Source: Polaromonas sp. P2-4
GTDB lineage: Bacteria > Pseudomonadota > Gammaproteobacteria > Burkholderiales > Burkholderiaceae_C
Assembly (NCBI GenBank): GCA_024703855.1
Contig: CP087965.1
Location: forward strand, 4,270,001 to 4,334,000
DNA length: 64,000 bases
Reading direction: 5' to 3'
Position numbers and translations under genes: made by a program. Positions 1 through 8,208 of this stretch are shown in pieces (the first letter of the stretch is position 1; every line of letters starts with the position of its first letter). The notes beneath the pieces are model-generated. The model was not told the DNA's origin and ran no database searches. It worked only from the letters and a program-made list of their open reading frames with translations.

Positions 1-314
1 GCGACCGCCAGGTCGGTGTCACCAATCATCGGGTACTTCGGCCGATGGCCTTGTGTCTCCTCGATGTCGCTGGCCCAGCGTGTGTGGTTGTCCACCGGGT
101 CCACCGACAGGCCGATCAGCTTGCAGTTGCGGCGCGTGAACTCGGGCTCGATCTTCGCCATGTAGCCGAGTTCCGTGGTACAGACCGGCGTGAAGTCCTT
201 CGGGTGCGAGAACAGGATCGCCCAGCCGTCCCCTATCCAGTTGTGAAAGCTGATAGTGCCCTGGGTGGTCTCGGCTGTGAAGTCTGGGGCGGTGTCGTTG
301 ATGCGCAAAGACAT
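1..314 (-). CDS. 1-Cys peroxiredoxin (partial, 3' end off the window)
   Basis: This is the N-terminal ~104 residues of an AhpC/TSA-family peroxiredoxin, which reduces hydrogen peroxide and organic peroxides in the cytosol. The peroxidatic cysteine is C45 in the motif TPVCTTELG. The later SVDPVDNHTRWASDI segment is typical of the Prx6 (1-Cys) subgroup, not of AhpC. The ATG at 314 gives MSLRINDTAPDF, the usual start of this family. The gene runs off the left edge, so the C-terminal dimerisation part is not visible. No frameshift is seen in the visible part. Family assignment is firm. Confidence 0.9.
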   Translation of the reverse strand, partial: MSLRINDTAPDFTAETTQGTISFHNWIGDGWAILFSHPKDFTPVCTTELGYMAKIEPEFTRRNCKLIGLSVDPVDNHTRWASDIEETQGHRPKYPMIGDTDLAV

Positions 315-800
315 GACTATTCCTTTGGCGCCAGTGGGTCGGTGGCGGCCTGCCCGGCGCTCTGGAGCGTGGCCACGCAAAATTTTAGCAAGCAACCCGC
401 CGCGGGTCGAGGGCGAGGTATCTGCCGCACATGGGCCGCCGCTGAGGTTGACGAAGCCAACGCCGGTGCGGCAAAACACGCAATCCGAGCGCCTCACGGT
501 GACATTCTTTACCGGGCCAAGATCGCCGGCAACGATTAGTTGCATCTTCACGATGCGCAACGCCGGCTCAGGGTCGAAAGCGCCAGCAGCAGGAATTTGC
601 CCAAAACAACACAGAGCCTTGAGAAAAGCAGACGCTCAACTTTCAAGGGCTGATTGCAGGGGTGTGCAGGCACCTGCACCCTCGTCAGGGAAGACACCAC
701 GTTTTCCCTACTTTTAGAGTTATTGCTCTTGCCTTGTCCGCGCATATTCGGATTCAGCCGTTATAGGGCTATCTGGGCCAAATATGAGGAAATCATTACC
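315..800. other. Gene-poor spacer
   Basis: I see no convincing gene in these ~490 bases; the open frames that cross it have no recognisable sequence and no good ribosome binding site. It holds one perfect small inverted repeat at 664-679 (GTGCAGG-CA-CCTGCAC). The promoter of the divergent peroxiredoxin gene must lie near its left end and that of the small gene at 801 near its right end, but I could not pick convincing hexamers. Confidence 0.5.
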
Positions 801-1064
801 ATGCAAGGGCAGGCAGAACGAGTATCAGGGGTCGATGAAGCGGCACCCAACGCCGATGTGCGCGGTTTGCTGCTGGCAGAGGTCGATTTCAAATGGCTAA
901 TGGCTGGGCTGGGCTGGTGGATTGACACGTCCCGCTTTCATAGTGACCCATCGTATGCCGCTGGCTACTTACGGTTGGCCATGGCATCGCAAACTTTCGC
1001 GTTGCGGGAGTGCGCGGCTTCGTTGCAGGCTCAGATTGGTGGCCCCGGACAGCCTGGCGCTTAA
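801..1064 (+). CDS. Small hypothetical protein
   Basis: An 87-residue protein that I do not recognise. The start at 801 is chosen because GAGGAAA lies about 10 bases upstream. The sequence looks like a folded small protein: an acidic N-terminus, then a hydrophobic aromatic stretch (FKWLMAGLGWW) and a run ending in a Cys-containing helix (FALRECAASLQ). It has no signal peptide or clear membrane span. It lies alone between the divergent peroxiredoxin gene and allA, about 110 bases from the latter. Function unknown. Confidence 0.5.
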   Translation: MQGQAERVSGVDEAAPNADVRGLLLAEVDFKWLMAGLGWWIDTSRFHSDPSYAAGYLRLAMASQTFALRECAASLQAQIGGPGQPGA

Positions 1065-1177
1065 CGAGAAACGCTCCAGATCTGCAGTCGTCGATAGTCG
1101 CAAATGCGCGATACCATGATACGTGGCGGGAAGGGGAATCGACAAATTCCATGCCACCAGCTCTGAAGGTCGCCACC

Positions 1178-1693
1178 ATGTCAACCCGTCGCCACGTCAT
1201 GCCCATCGAACCCCTCAGCGCGGAAGCGTTTCGCCGCTACGGCGATGTCATCGAGGCCAGTGATTCGGCCGAGCAGTTCACGGTCAACCAGGGTGGCGCG
1301 ACGCGCTACCACGATCTGGCCACGGTGGACGTGGCTGCCGAGCACGGCCATCCGGTCATCAGTATTTTCCGCGCGCAGCCATGCCACTTGCCCCTGCGTC
1401 TGCGGCTGCTCGAGCGCCACCCGATCGGCAGCCAAGCGTTCATTCCGATGGGAAGCCACCCCTATCTGGTGGTCGTGGCCGCGGCCGACACGCCGTTGTC
1501 TGCACAGTCCATTCGCTGCTTTCGGGCGTCGCCTGGCCAAGGCGTCAATTTCGCACGCGGGACATGGCACCATCCGGTGCTGCCCCTGCACTCGGTCTGC
1601 GATTTTCTTGTGATAGACCGGGGCGGGCCGGCGAAGCTCCCCAATTGCGAGGAACACGCGCTGGATGAATTGGAGTTGTGGATCGAGGCTTGA
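1178..1693 (+). CDS. allA: Ureidoglycolate lyase
   Basis: Releases urea and glyoxylate from ureidoglycolate, the last step of allantoin and purine catabolism; a cytosolic cupin-fold enzyme. The family motifs HPIGSQAFIPM and GQGVNFARGTWHHP are both present, the second carrying the paired histidines. The 171-residue length is normal. An ATG at 1178 (MSTRRHVM) and one at 1199 (MPIEPLSAEAF) are both possible; the second matches the usual family start. No other ureide genes are next to it here, so it may be a lone copy or the edge of a dispersed pathway. Confidence 0.88.
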   Translation: MSTRRHVMPIEPLSAEAFRRYGDVIEASDSAEQFTVNQGGATRYHDLATVDVAAEHGHPVISIFRAQPCHLPLRLRLLERHPIGSQAFIPMGSHPYLVVVAAADTPLSAQSIRCFRASPGQGVNFARGTWHHPVLPLHSVCDFLVIDRGGPAKLPNCEEHALDELELWIEA

Positions 1694-1820
1694 CGGAACA
1701 CCAGCGCACCCACCAGGGGTTCCCCTGGGGAACGCGTCCAGGGCCTCGTCCACCCCTCCATGCCGGATCAGTCCGGCCGACGGGACCCGCCGGCCGCGTT
1801 TACTCAGGACTGGCTCGAGG

Positions 1821-2909
1821 TCACACCGACGAACCCGACCATGCCGCCCGCACTTCGGCGATCAGTTCAGCCGAGCGCCTTGCGTAGCGTGGCGAGTAGT
1901 GGAATGGCACGATGGCCTTGGCGCCGACACGGCGCGCAATGTCGCCGGCCTGGCGGGCCGTCAGGTGATTCTTGCGTGCCGCATGCGCCTGGTCCTCTTC
2001 CAGGAACACGCTTTCGATGAAGAGCAGGTCCACCTCTGCAAGCAAGTGCGCGAGCGTCTCGATGTTGGCGTCGGTGTATCGCAGGTCTGTGACATAGCCA
2101 ATGCGCCGACCAGGAACCACATCGAGCATCAAGTGGCGCAGCTCGGCGACCTGGCGTTCCATGGCGTGCTCGCCTTGCCGGTCACGCCACTGCAGCTGAA
2201 TCGGCGTTTCGCCCGGTGCGCCCGTCAGCACCGCATGCTTGAGTTCGCGCAACCACGGTCCCGTCGTCACTCCGAGCGCCGCCAGGCGATCCGTCGCCAC
2301 CCTGAGCTGGGCTTTCTCCTCGAGCACATACGCCAGGCAGGGGATACCGTGATCGACGAAGCGGCCGCGAATGCGAAAGGTCGCTTCCTCATGCAGCACG
2401 TCGTCCGCCAGCTCGAAGGAGGCGCCAGCCTCGCGCACAAACCCGCGCCGGCTCGAAAAGCGGGACCACCGCCCGCGCCGGTCCACCCCGATTTCGCAGG
2501 CATCGATCACCAGCTCGACCGGGTAGCGGTGCACGATGTTCCAGGTGTAGGCACGCAGCTTGTGTTCGACCTGCGCCACGAAGTCGGGCCCGCCAAACAG
2601 CACAAGGCTCGCCTTGCGTCCCAGGACGACGCGCAGCAGGTGATCGAAGCCCGAAAAGTGGTCCATGTGCGCGTGGGTGACAAACACATGCGACAGCCGC
2701 AATAGCTGGCGCGGCGGCAGCACGGAGAGGTCGCCAAGATCGAACAACAGCGCCCGCCGTTCGTCACGGAACCCGACATACAGAGCCGGGTCGCCGAAGG
2801 GGTCGTTGACGAGGCGGGGTTCTGAACAGGGAAGGCATGAAAGTTCAACGTGCGGTTCGCGGCCGTACGGCATCGGCGTTCCATGATTGTCGCTCGAAGC
2901 GGGTTGCAT
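1821..2909 (-). CDS. Metallo-beta-lactamase-fold hydrolase (RNase Z-like)
   Basis: A ~362-residue member of the metallo-beta-lactamase superfamily. The zinc motif HAHMDHFSGFDH is at residues ~79-90 (counting from 2909), and further metal ligands are expected in YVTDLRYTD and in the C-terminal PFHYS segment. The layout resembles tRNase Z/ElaC-like hydrolases, but it lacks obvious tRNA-specific features, so the substrate is unknown. ATGs at 2909 and 2873 are both possible; the first lies 23 bases after the stop of the pyruvyl transferase gene upstream, suggesting co-transcription. No frameshift. Confidence 0.75.
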   Translation of the reverse strand: MQPASSDNHGTPMPYGREPHVELSCLPCSEPRLVNDPFGDPALYVGFRDERRALLFDLGDLSVLPPRQLLRLSHVFVTHAHMDHFSGFDHLLRVVLGRKASLVLFGGPDFVAQVEHKLRAYTWNIVHRYPVELVIDACEIGVDRRGRWSRFSSRRGFVREAGASFELADDVLHEEATFRIRGRFVDHGIPCLAYVLEEKAQLRVATDRLAALGVTTGPWLRELKHAVLTGAPGETPIQLQWRDRQGEHAMERQVAELRHLMLDVVPGRRIGYVTDLRYTDANIETLAHLLAEVDLLFIESVFLEEDQAHAARKNHLTARQAGDIARRVGAKAIVPFHYSPRYARRSAELIAEVRAAWSGSSV

Positions 2910-2931
2910 AGGGTTGCTGGCGGATGCCCTT

Positions 2932-4149
2932 TCATGGCAGCCCGGCACAGATCGCGTTGAATCCCTGCCGGCAATGTGTGACCAGCTCTCTGGCCGTGCG
3001 CTGGAGCTGTCCCGCATCCGCCGCCAGCGCGTGGCGAATACCTTGTGCGATGTCAGGCACGTCTACGGTGGCGGGCATGCCTGCCGCTTCCCAGGTCGCA
3101 GCGAAAGCGGCCTGCCTGGTGGGCTGATTTGTCTGCGCCGGATGGCGCAGATTGACACGCGGCAGCGCGAAGGCCGTGGCCACAATCCGGCCATGCAGGC
3201 TGCTGCCGCAATAGCCCCGGCTGCTGGCGATCAGGGCGCAGATGTCCCAGAGATGGAGGGATGTGAAAATCTTTACCGATGCCGCGCGCATGCGTGTCGC
3301 GACGCGCTGAAAGTACGCCAGATCGTCATGCCACGGCGCCGCGCCGGCGCGGAACAAAGCCACGCCATAGCCGCTTGAGGTCGCTATCTGGTCCAGCTGG
3401 GCAGCGATTTCCGTCAGCGTTTGATCATCGCCAAAGTCGGCACTGAACTGCACAGCAACATAGCCTTGGGGGAAGGCCCTGAGGATCTGGCTGACTTCGC
3501 CTTGCTCAGAGCGCTGGCGAATGGGCGCACTGAGCAGCTCCGCCACCATGACGGCGGGATCAGGAAGCAGGCGCGCCAAGATACCTGCTGCGTGCAAATG
3601 CGCGAGCGTCTGCCGGTCCCGAACGCTCACCTGATCCGCCGCCTTGAGGTTCGCCAGCACCTCGGCGCGCAATGCCGGATCACTTTCGGCAAGACCCACA
3701 CCGCCCACGCCGTCGTAAATCACCCTGACCGCACCGGGAAACAGCGTACGTGACACGGTATAGGGCGCCAGCGCGGAAAGCCCCAACCCGCGGCGCACCC
3801 ATGCCTGCTTTTCCTGGGGTCGGGCGTCCAGATACGCGATCGTGGCCTGCGCCTGTTCCGGCGGCAACAACATGACCGCGGCCTGCCAGGCGTCACAGGT
3901 CAGGACTTCGCCGCCCACGTGGATCAGGTTGACCGGCCGTTCGCCCCACTGCGCGGCCAGTTGCGCCAGCGCCCTGACCTGATGACCGCCATGGTGGCGC
4001 AGATCGCGTTCCGCCAAACCGGCGAACAGCAGATGTTCATCCGGCAGCAAGGCCGCGGCGATGTGGGGAAACAGCAGGTCACCCAGGTTATGACGGTCAA
4101 AAGCGCCAAACAGGATGGTGGGAATCCCTGCGAGTGCATGGTTCGTCAT
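2932..4149 (-). CDS. Polysaccharide pyruvyl transferase family protein
   Basis: A 405-residue protein of the CsaB/WcaK polysaccharide pyruvyl transferase family, glycosyltransferase-B-like enzymes that transfer pyruvate from phosphoenolpyruvate to sugars of cell-surface polymers. Supporting segments are an N-terminal GAFDRHNLGDLLFP, the family's GNxGD-type start, and a C-terminal CGSSLHGRIVATAFALP, matching the conserved S-x-H-G substrate loop. It is followed after 23 bases by the metallo-hydrolase gene. No other surface-polysaccharide gene is nearby, so the acceptor is unknown. Confidence 0.78.
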   Translation of the reverse strand: MTNHALAGIPTILFGAFDRHNLGDLLFPHIAAALLPDEHLLFAGLAERDLRHHGGHQVRALAQLAAQWGERPVNLIHVGGEVLTCDAWQAAVMLLPPEQAQATIAYLDARPQEKQAWVRRGLGLSALAPYTVSRTLFPGAVRVIYDGVGGVGLAESDPALRAEVLANLKAADQVSVRDRQTLAHLHAAGILARLLPDPAVMVAELLSAPIRQRSEQGEVSQILRAFPQGYVAVQFSADFGDDQTLTEIAAQLDQIATSSGYGVALFRAGAAPWHDDLAYFQRVATRMRAASVKIFTSLHLWDICALIASSRGYCGSSLHGRIVATAFALPRVNLRHPAQTNQPTRQAAFAATWEAAGMPATVDVPDIAQGIRHALAADAGQLQRTARELVTHCRQGFNAICAGLP

Positions 4150-4279
4150 GGCTTGTCAGGATAGGAAATGGCCTCCCCAGAGCCCAAGAATCTGCGCATT
4201 TTCCCCACACACACACTGCCATTATCTTCTGGCGCTGGACCCGGCGGCTGGACTGGGCGCGAAGCTGACCTGCAGTAAA

Positions 4280-4326
4280 TACTGCAACACAATTGCGGTA
4301 TGGTTTAATGCAACTCGGCTGCGTTA
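4280..4326 (+). promoter_or_regulatory. Two tandem dyads, probable Zur operators
   Basis: Four 8-base half-sites lie at exactly 13-base spacing in alternating orientation: TACTGCAA (4280), TTGCGGTA (4293), TAATGCAA (4306) and CTGCGTTA (4319). They form two 21-bp inverted repeats with 5-base spacers. They sit 38 bases upstream of the Fur/Zur-type start at 4364, where autoregulation is expected. The assignment to this regulator is inferred from position. Confidence 0.55.
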
Positions 4327-4363
4327 TTGCGCAAGGCCGGTAAAACATACAAACACCCAAAAC

Positions 4364-4885
4364 ATGGCCTCCGTTCTCCCCAAAAGCAGCCCCATCGCAG
4401 ACCCCATTGACGCGCTGCTCTCCGCGCACGGTTTGTGCCGCACCGCCGCGGCGCGGCTGGTTTTGGGCTGGTTGCTGGCGCACCCTGACACCAGCTACAC
4501 CCATGCCCAGTTGCAGGCGGCTCTGGCCAGCGACAGCGATCTGCTTCAAGGCGTGGCGCTGGACCGCGTGACGCTGTACCGGTTGATTGACCGGCTCACG
4601 CAGGTGGGCTTGTTGCTGTGCCGGGTAGACGCGAACCGGGTGCGGCGCTACCAGGCCATGCCCAGCAGCGTGCATGCCATTCCGCACTTTGAATGCCAGA
4701 GTTGCCACCGCGACAGCCCTTTGTCGGGCGCGTTTTCCGGCGCGCTCAAGGCCAGTGCCAATGACCTGGAGCGGGCAGCGCAAACCGCGCTGGAAGCCCT
4801 CAAAGCCCTGGGCTACCAGGGCATGAGCATGGACTTTGCGGTGCGCGGCGTGTGCGCCGACTGCGCCACGGGCGCGCCGGCATGA
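4364..4885 (+). CDS. Fur-family transcriptional regulator, Zur type
   Basis: A 173-residue metal-sensing repressor. The N-terminal half is a winged helix (residues ~15-95, with TLYRLIDRLTQVGLL as the recognition region). The C-terminal half has H104, H108 and the CxxC pairs C111/C114 and C164/C167, which form the structural zinc site typical of Fur proteins. The start at 4364 is preferred because upstream codons run through the operator region. Its last codons overlap the start of the next gene (ATGA), so it is the first gene of a transporter operon, and the cargo of that operon points to zinc rather than iron. Confidence 0.85.
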   Translation: MASVLPKSSPIADPIDALLSAHGLCRTAAARLVLGWLLAHPDTSYTHAQLQAALASDSDLLQGVALDRVTLYRLIDRLTQVGLLLCRVDANRVRRYQAMPSSVHAIPHFECQSCHRDSPLSGAFSGALKASANDLERAAQTALEALKALGYQGMSMDFAVRGVCADCATGAPA

Positions 4886-5537
4886 TCCGCACCCGGCAGC
4901 TGGCCTACCGCTACACCGGGGGGCCTGAGCTTCGGTTTGACGATGTGGATGTGCCGCAGGGCGGTGTGCTGCTGCTGCGCGGTGCGTCGGGTTCGGGCAA
5001 ATCGACCTGGCTGGCGCTGGCCGCCGGCCTGCTGGGTGCCAGTGAGGGCGACGTGGCCGTCGCAGGCCAGCCGCTTGGCGCGCTGAAAAAGTTGCGCTGG
5101 ATGCCTGGCGGGCCCAAACCATCGGCTTCTTGCCGCAAAAGCTTCACTTGAGCGCGGCACTGACTGTGCACGGCAACCTTGCCATGGCGCAGTGGGCGGC
5201 CGGCCAGCCAAGCGATGAAGGCCGCATCGCCGAAGCGTTGACGGCGCTCGATGTGCAAACGCTGGCCAGCCGCAAACCGGCGCAGCTCTCGGGCGGGCAG
5301 GCGCAGCGCGTGGCTTTGGCGCGTGCGCTGCTGCTGCAACCCAAGGTGATTCTGGCGGACGAACCCACGGCCAGCCTTGACGACGAGGCGGCCGCAGCCT
5401 CACTGGCCTTGCTGCGCAGCACCGCGCAACGACAGGGTGCGACGCTGGTCATTGCCACGCACGATGCCCGTGTAAACACCTTGTTTAAGGATGAAAAAGG
5501 CCTGCAGTCCATACATATCGGGCGCAAGCAGCTATGA
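4882..5537 (+). CDS. ABC transporter ATP-binding protein (MacB/LolD-like), frameshifted
   Basis: Cytosolic ATPase of a two-component ABC exporter-fold transporter. It has Walker A GASGSGKST, signature LSGGQ and Walker B VILADEPTASLDD. The reading frame breaks near 5085, where five A's stand where six would keep the frame (L-K-K-V-A-L-D-A-W); I read this as a one-base deletion. The start overlaps the stop of the regulator. The last codons are encoded by an interspersed repeat that also supplies the start of the permease gene. Together with the permease and the DUF3299 gene it resembles the zinc-responsive PA4063-PA4066 locus of Pseudomonas aeruginosa. Confidence 0.82.
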
Positions 5538-5549
5538 AAACAATAGCAA
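5499..5549 (-). repeat. Interspersed repeat, copy 1 (full, reverse)
   Basis: Core GCTAT-GAAAACA-ATAGC at 5531-5547. Read on the minus strand it continues TGCTTGCGCCC, a variable stretch, then GGACTGCAGGCC, matching the full consensus. It spans the end of the ATPase gene and the start of the permease gene and contains the permease ATG. Confidence 0.75.
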
Positions 5550-6746
5550 TTTCATGGCGTTACCTGTGGTCCAGGCCCCTGGCGGCGGGGCTCAACTTGC
5601 TGCTCTTGAGCCTGGGGCTGGCCTCTATCACGTTTTTGTTGCTGGTCAGCCACCAGATCAGCCAGGCCTTTGAGCGCGACCTGGCCGGCATCGACGTGGT
5701 GGTGGGTGCCAAGGGTAGCCCGATGCAGCTGATTTTGTCGGGCGTGTTTCACCTGGATGTGCCCACCGGTAATGTGCCGCTGGCCGCTGTCAAGGCGCTG
5801 GAAACCCATCCGCAGGTGGCGAAGATCATCCCTATCAGCCTGGGCGACAGTTTTCATGGCTTTCGCATTGTGGGCACCACGTCTGCGTACATCGCGCATT
5901 ACCAGGCGCAACTGGCGCAAGGCGCGTTATGGAGCCAGCCCATGCAGGCCGTGATCGGTGCGCAGGTGGCCCGGAAAACCGGCTTGAAGGTGGGCGATAG
6001 CTTTGCCGGCACGCACGGCTTGGGTGGTGCGGGTAGTGGCGGTGATGTACACGGCCAGACCCCGTACACGGTGGTGGGCGTGTTGGCAGCCAGCGGCACC
6101 GTGCTGGACCGCCTGGTGCTGACGGCCACCGAGTCGGTCTGGCAGGTGCACGAAACCGATACCGCGCTGGACGACGAAGACCGCAAGATTCTGGAAGAAG
6201 AGCGCGAAGTGACGCTGGCGCTGATCCAATACAAAACGCCGCTGGCGGCCGTGACCTTTCCGAGATTCATCAACACCACGACCGACATGCAGGCGGCGGC
6301 ACCGGCGCTTGAAATCACGCGTCTGCTCAGCATGGTGGGCGTGGGCACTGATGTGCTGCGGGCGCTGGCCGGTGTGCTCTTGCTGACCGCCGGCTTGAGT
6401 GTGTTTATTGCCCTGTGGGGTGCCGTGCGCGAGCGCCGGGCCGACCTGGCGCTGCTGCTGCATGCTGGGCGCGCCGCCGCGCAAGGTGGCCGGCCTGCTG
6501 CTGTGCGAAGCCCTGTGGCTGGCGGTACTGGCCACCGTGCTGGGCGTGCTGGCGGGGCAGGGCTTGACGGCGTTGATCGCCTTAACGCTGCAGCTGGAGA
6601 ATTCAGTGTTGATCGGTGCGCTGGCATGGCCGGTCGAGTTGATATGTGTGCCGGTTCTGGCTTTGGGGGTGGCGCTGGCGTCTGCGCTCTTGCCCGCCTA
6701 CGAAGCCTACCGGGTCAGTGTGTTTGAACTTCTGCAACCAGGATAA
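5534..6746 (+). CDS. ABC transporter permease (FtsX/MacB-like), frameshifted
   Basis: Inner-membrane partner of the preceding ATPase. It has an N-terminal membrane segment (residues ~15-40), a large periplasmic domain and three C-terminal membrane segments, the usual MacB/FtsX topology. One extra base near 6465 breaks the frame inside the conserved segment A-D-L-A-L-L-R-M-L-G-A; without it the protein is ~404 residues. Its start overlaps the ATPase gene and lies inside the interspersed repeat. By analogy with the zinc-starvation-induced PA4064/PA4065 pair it probably moves a zinc-related ligand or loads a periplasmic partner; this is inference. Confidence 0.8.
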
Positions 6747-6750
6747 ATCC

Positions 6751-7008
6751 ATGAAATTCATGAAAAATATGCTTCCAACCCTTGCTGTACTTGCGCTGAC
6801 AGCTATGTTTTCAGTAGCAAATGCCCAGCATTCCGACAAGGAAACCAAGGAAGACGTCCAGCGCCACCGCGCCATGGCCGCTGCGCATGAAGGCGCTGCC
6901 AAGTGCCTGGAGGCTGGCAAAAAAGCGGACGTGTGCGAGAAAGAGCTGCAAGCGGCTTGCAAGGGCCTGGCCGTCGGCAAATACTGCGGCATGAAGCACG
7001 CCCATTAA
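6751..7008 (+). CDS. Small secreted Cys/His-rich protein
   Basis: An 85-residue protein with a clear signal peptide ending at ANAQ (residues ~1-26). The mature part is charged and helical with four cysteines (in KCLEAG, DVCEKE, AACKGL, KYCGMK) and ends in HAH. The Cys and His content and its place four bases after the permease stop suggest a periplasmic metal-binding or metal-trafficking role. I do not recognise the family. Part of the signal peptide is encoded by a core-only copy of the interspersed repeat. Confidence 0.65.
   Translation: MKFMKNMLPTLAVLALTAMFSVANAQHSDKETKEDVQRHRAMAAAHEGAAKCLEAGKKADVCEKELQAACKGLAVGKYCGMKHAH
6791..6820 (-). repeat. Interspersed repeat, copy 2 (core only, reverse)
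   Basis: GCTAT-GTTTTCA-GTAGC at 6802-6818, preceded by TTGCGCTGAC, which resembles the GCGC-containing arm in reverse. It lies inside the signal-peptide codons of the small secreted protein. Only the left half of the element is recognisable, so this may be a remnant or a chance match. Confidence 0.35.
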
Positions 7009-7060
7009 ACGGTTTGACAATACGGGCTTGGCACCACGCGAAAAACTTCTGGAGCACGGC

Positions 7061-7660
7061 ATGAAAACCTCTCTTTGCATTGATTCATCAACAAGCACGG
7101 CATGGCGCCTTGCGTGTGCGGCTGCGCTGGCCTGTGGAATGCTTTTGGCCGCTACCGGCTTGCGGGCGCAGACGCTGTCCTCGCCGCTGGGCGCTGCGAA
7201 CCCTAAATCCACAGCGCCTGCAGCGCCGGGCCTGGGTTTGCCGGTGGGGCAGGGGGCCGGGGTGCACGGTGCCAACAGCCCGTTTGCGCCGCTGTCGGCC
7301 CGCGACGACGTGGTGCCCTGGTCGGTGCTGACGGCGGTGAAAACCAAAAATGAGAAAAACCGGATTCTTCCGGTGTTTACCCCGCCCCAGCTGGCCCTGA
7401 ACCAGACCACCCAGCGCATTCAGGGTTTCATGATGCCGCTGGACCCGGGCGAAAAGCAGCGGCATTTCCTGCTGTCGTCGGTGCCGCTCACCTGTGCGTT
7501 TTGCCTGCCAGGTGGCCCTGAAAGCATGGTTGAAGTCAAGACCAAAACGCCGGTGAGATACAGCATGGAGCCGGTGGTGGTGGAGGGCCGGTTTCTGGTG
7601 CTCAACGACGACGCCTACGGCCTTTATTACCGGATCACGGATGCGACCAGCATCAAGTGA
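7061..7660 (+). CDS. DUF3299 secreted protein
   Basis: A ~199-residue exported protein of the DUF3299 type. Residues ~1-37 form a signal peptide ending near LRAQ. The core domain has GFMMPLDPGEKQRHFLL followed by the CAFC pair (SSVPLTCAFCLPGG), a likely metal or redox site. PA4066 of Pseudomonas aeruginosa, in the zinc-responsive PA4063-PA4066 locus, is a relative by description. The ATG at 7061 is preferred over an upstream one because GGAG lies at the right distance and it starts the signal peptide directly. Probably periplasmic and working with the ABC pair. Confidence 0.75.
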   Translation: MKTSLCIDSSTSTAWRLACAAALACGMLLAATGLRAQTLSSPLGAANPKSTAPAAPGLGLPVGQGAGVHGANSPFAPLSARDDVVPWSVLTAVKTKNEKNRILPVFTPPQLALNQTTQRIQGFMMPLDPGEKQRHFLLSSVPLTCAFCLPGGPESMVEVKTKTPVRYSMEPVVVEGRFLVLNDDAYGLYYRITDATSIK

Positions 7661-7670
7661 TGAGTGATGA

Positions 7671-8111
7671 ATGGTGCTTGACCGCATGAGGCTGCAGCCC
7701 AACCCTCAAGCCCGGCCGCTGGCCTGGCTTGTCGTCTTCGCGCTTTTACTGGCGCAAACCCTGGGCCTCCTTCATGGTGTGGTGCATGGTGGGGGGCATG
7801 GCGGAGTGCATGCGCCCCAAGTGCCCCACATGCAATTGCACGATGGCGGGCAAGAACAGCAGCATCTCCATGATCATGCCTCGAACGCTGACCATGATGC
7901 CGACTTGCTGGCGTCGCTTTTCTCCTCGCACGACGGCGACTCGGATTGCCGCCTGTTTGACCAGGCCAGCCATGGCCATGCGGCCCCTGCGCTGGCGCCA
8001 TTGGTTTTGCCCATGATGCTGTCATCGCTGCTGGTGGCTATTTCCCAGGGCGAAGCAATCGCCCGCTGGGCGGCGCTGTTTGAAGCGCGCGGCCCACCCC
8101 TGACTCGCTGA
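7671..8111 (+). CDS. His-rich membrane/periplasmic protein
   Basis: A 146-residue protein with an N-terminal hydrophobic segment (LAWLVVFALLLAQTLGLL, residues ~16-33), then a stretch of ~50 residues with about a dozen histidines and several Asp (for example HGVVHGGGHGGVH and HLHDHASNADHDAD), then a second hydrophobic segment (LVLPMMLSSLLVAI). It looks like DUF2946-type small proteins that accompany metal uptake genes, but I cannot confirm the family. Ten bases separate it from the DUF3299 gene and the TonB receptor follows, so a zinc-binding role at the envelope is likely. Confidence 0.6.
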   Translation: MVLDRMRLQPNPQARPLAWLVVFALLLAQTLGLLHGVVHGGGHGGVHAPQVPHMQLHDGGQEQQHLHDHASNADHDADLLASLFSSHDGDSDCRLFDQASHGHAAPALAPLVLPMMLSSLLVAISQGEAIARWAALFEARGPPLTR

Positions 8112-8208
8112 ATCCCCCCGAAGTTCTACGCACCGGCCTAGCGGCTGGTGCGCAGCTTTGCGCCTGCGCGTGCGCAGGTTCGCACTTTCACGATTCAACG
8201 AAATCATC

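Noticed and set aside
1665..2705. A 346-codon open frame opposite the metallo-hydrolase gene
   Set aside because: It mirrors the codons of the real minus-strand gene, has no family resemblance and no ribosome binding site.
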